Of a stretch of 6,335 bases of DNA, positions 6,265 to 6,335 are shown in pieces. Within the stretch, counting starts at the first letter, position 1. Each line of letters starts with the position of its first letter. Made by a program: the position numbers and the translations under genes. The notes below the pieces were generated by a model. That model was not told the DNA's origin. It ran no database searches and worked only from the letters and a program-made list of their open reading frames with translations. Origin of the DNA: Alphaproteobacteria bacterium UBA6187 (lineage in GTDB: Bacteria; Pseudomonadota; Alphaproteobacteria; Rickettsiales; UBA6187); assembly GCA_002422795.1 (NCBI GenBank), contig DITJ01000059.1, positions 1 to 6,335 of the forward strand. Reading direction: 5' to 3'.

Positions 6265-6335
6265 ATTCCCCGAATTTTTATGCAGCGCCAGCGGAATAAG
6301 AATTATAAGGGGAATCCAGGATATTAAACTGGATC
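6265..6335. repeat. Palindromic repeat, truncated by the window end
   Basis: ATTCCCC (6265-6271) pairs with GGGGAAT (6309-6315), and further in AATTTTTAT (6273-6281) pairs with ATAAGAATT (6296-6304) with one G-T wobble, leaving a 14-base loop. Directly after, ATCCAG (6314-6319) pairs with CTGGAT (6329-6334). The phrase GTCATTCCCC...GGGGAATCCAG...CTGGATC is typical of dispersed intergenic palindromes in many proteobacteria; the unit probably continues past the window. The stretch 6177-6264 holds nothing firm except a small TGGTA/TACCA stem (6225-6238). Confidence 0.55.

Overview
The window is AT-rich bacterial chromosome, probably from an alphaproteobacterium. The evidence is the SRP GTPase with a TRID version of the G4 box, which I recall as common in alphaproteobacteria, the kdsD-lptC gene pair of Gram-negative LPS biogenesis, and intergenic spaces filled with palindromic repeats of the kind seen in Rickettsiales-like genomes. 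The taxon below class level is inference. I see no phage, CRISPR, tRNA or rRNA.

Layout: (1) 1-1598, plus strand: the 3' part of ilvD (dihydroxy-acid dehydratase, branched-chain amino acid synthesis), cut by the window start. (2) 1599-1978: no convincing gene, but two hairpin elements. The first is a nested palindrome whose core looks like a rho-independent terminator (1671-1698). The second is a large nested inverted repeat (1792-1917). (3) 1979-3687, minus strand: kdsD (arabinose-5-phosphate isomerase, Kdo synthesis), then lptC (inner-membrane anchor of the LPS export bridge). This order matches the LPS cluster of many proteobacteria, but lptA and lptB do not follow. A 20-bp inverted repeat built of 8-base units separates the two genes and abuts the lptC start. 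(4) 3688-4036: no convincing gene; it holds a second, longer element with the same 12-base terminal inverted repeat as 1792-1917. (5) 4037-5389, minus strand: ffh, the SRP GTPase for co-translational membrane targeting. (6) 5442-6176, plus strand: a type IV pilin/pseudopilin-like protein divergent from ffh across a 52-base gap. (7) 6177-6335: no gene; the beginning of another palindromic repeat that runs off the window.

The genes are mostly housekeeping: amino acid synthesis, outer-membrane LPS, protein targeting and one surface or secretion pilin. They do not form a single system. The most unusual content lies between the genes: at least four inverted-repeat elements, two of them sharing termini and so looking like members of one small non-autonomous (MITE-like) family, plus a hairpin that could control lptC expression. 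I did not find a convincing new multi-gene system.
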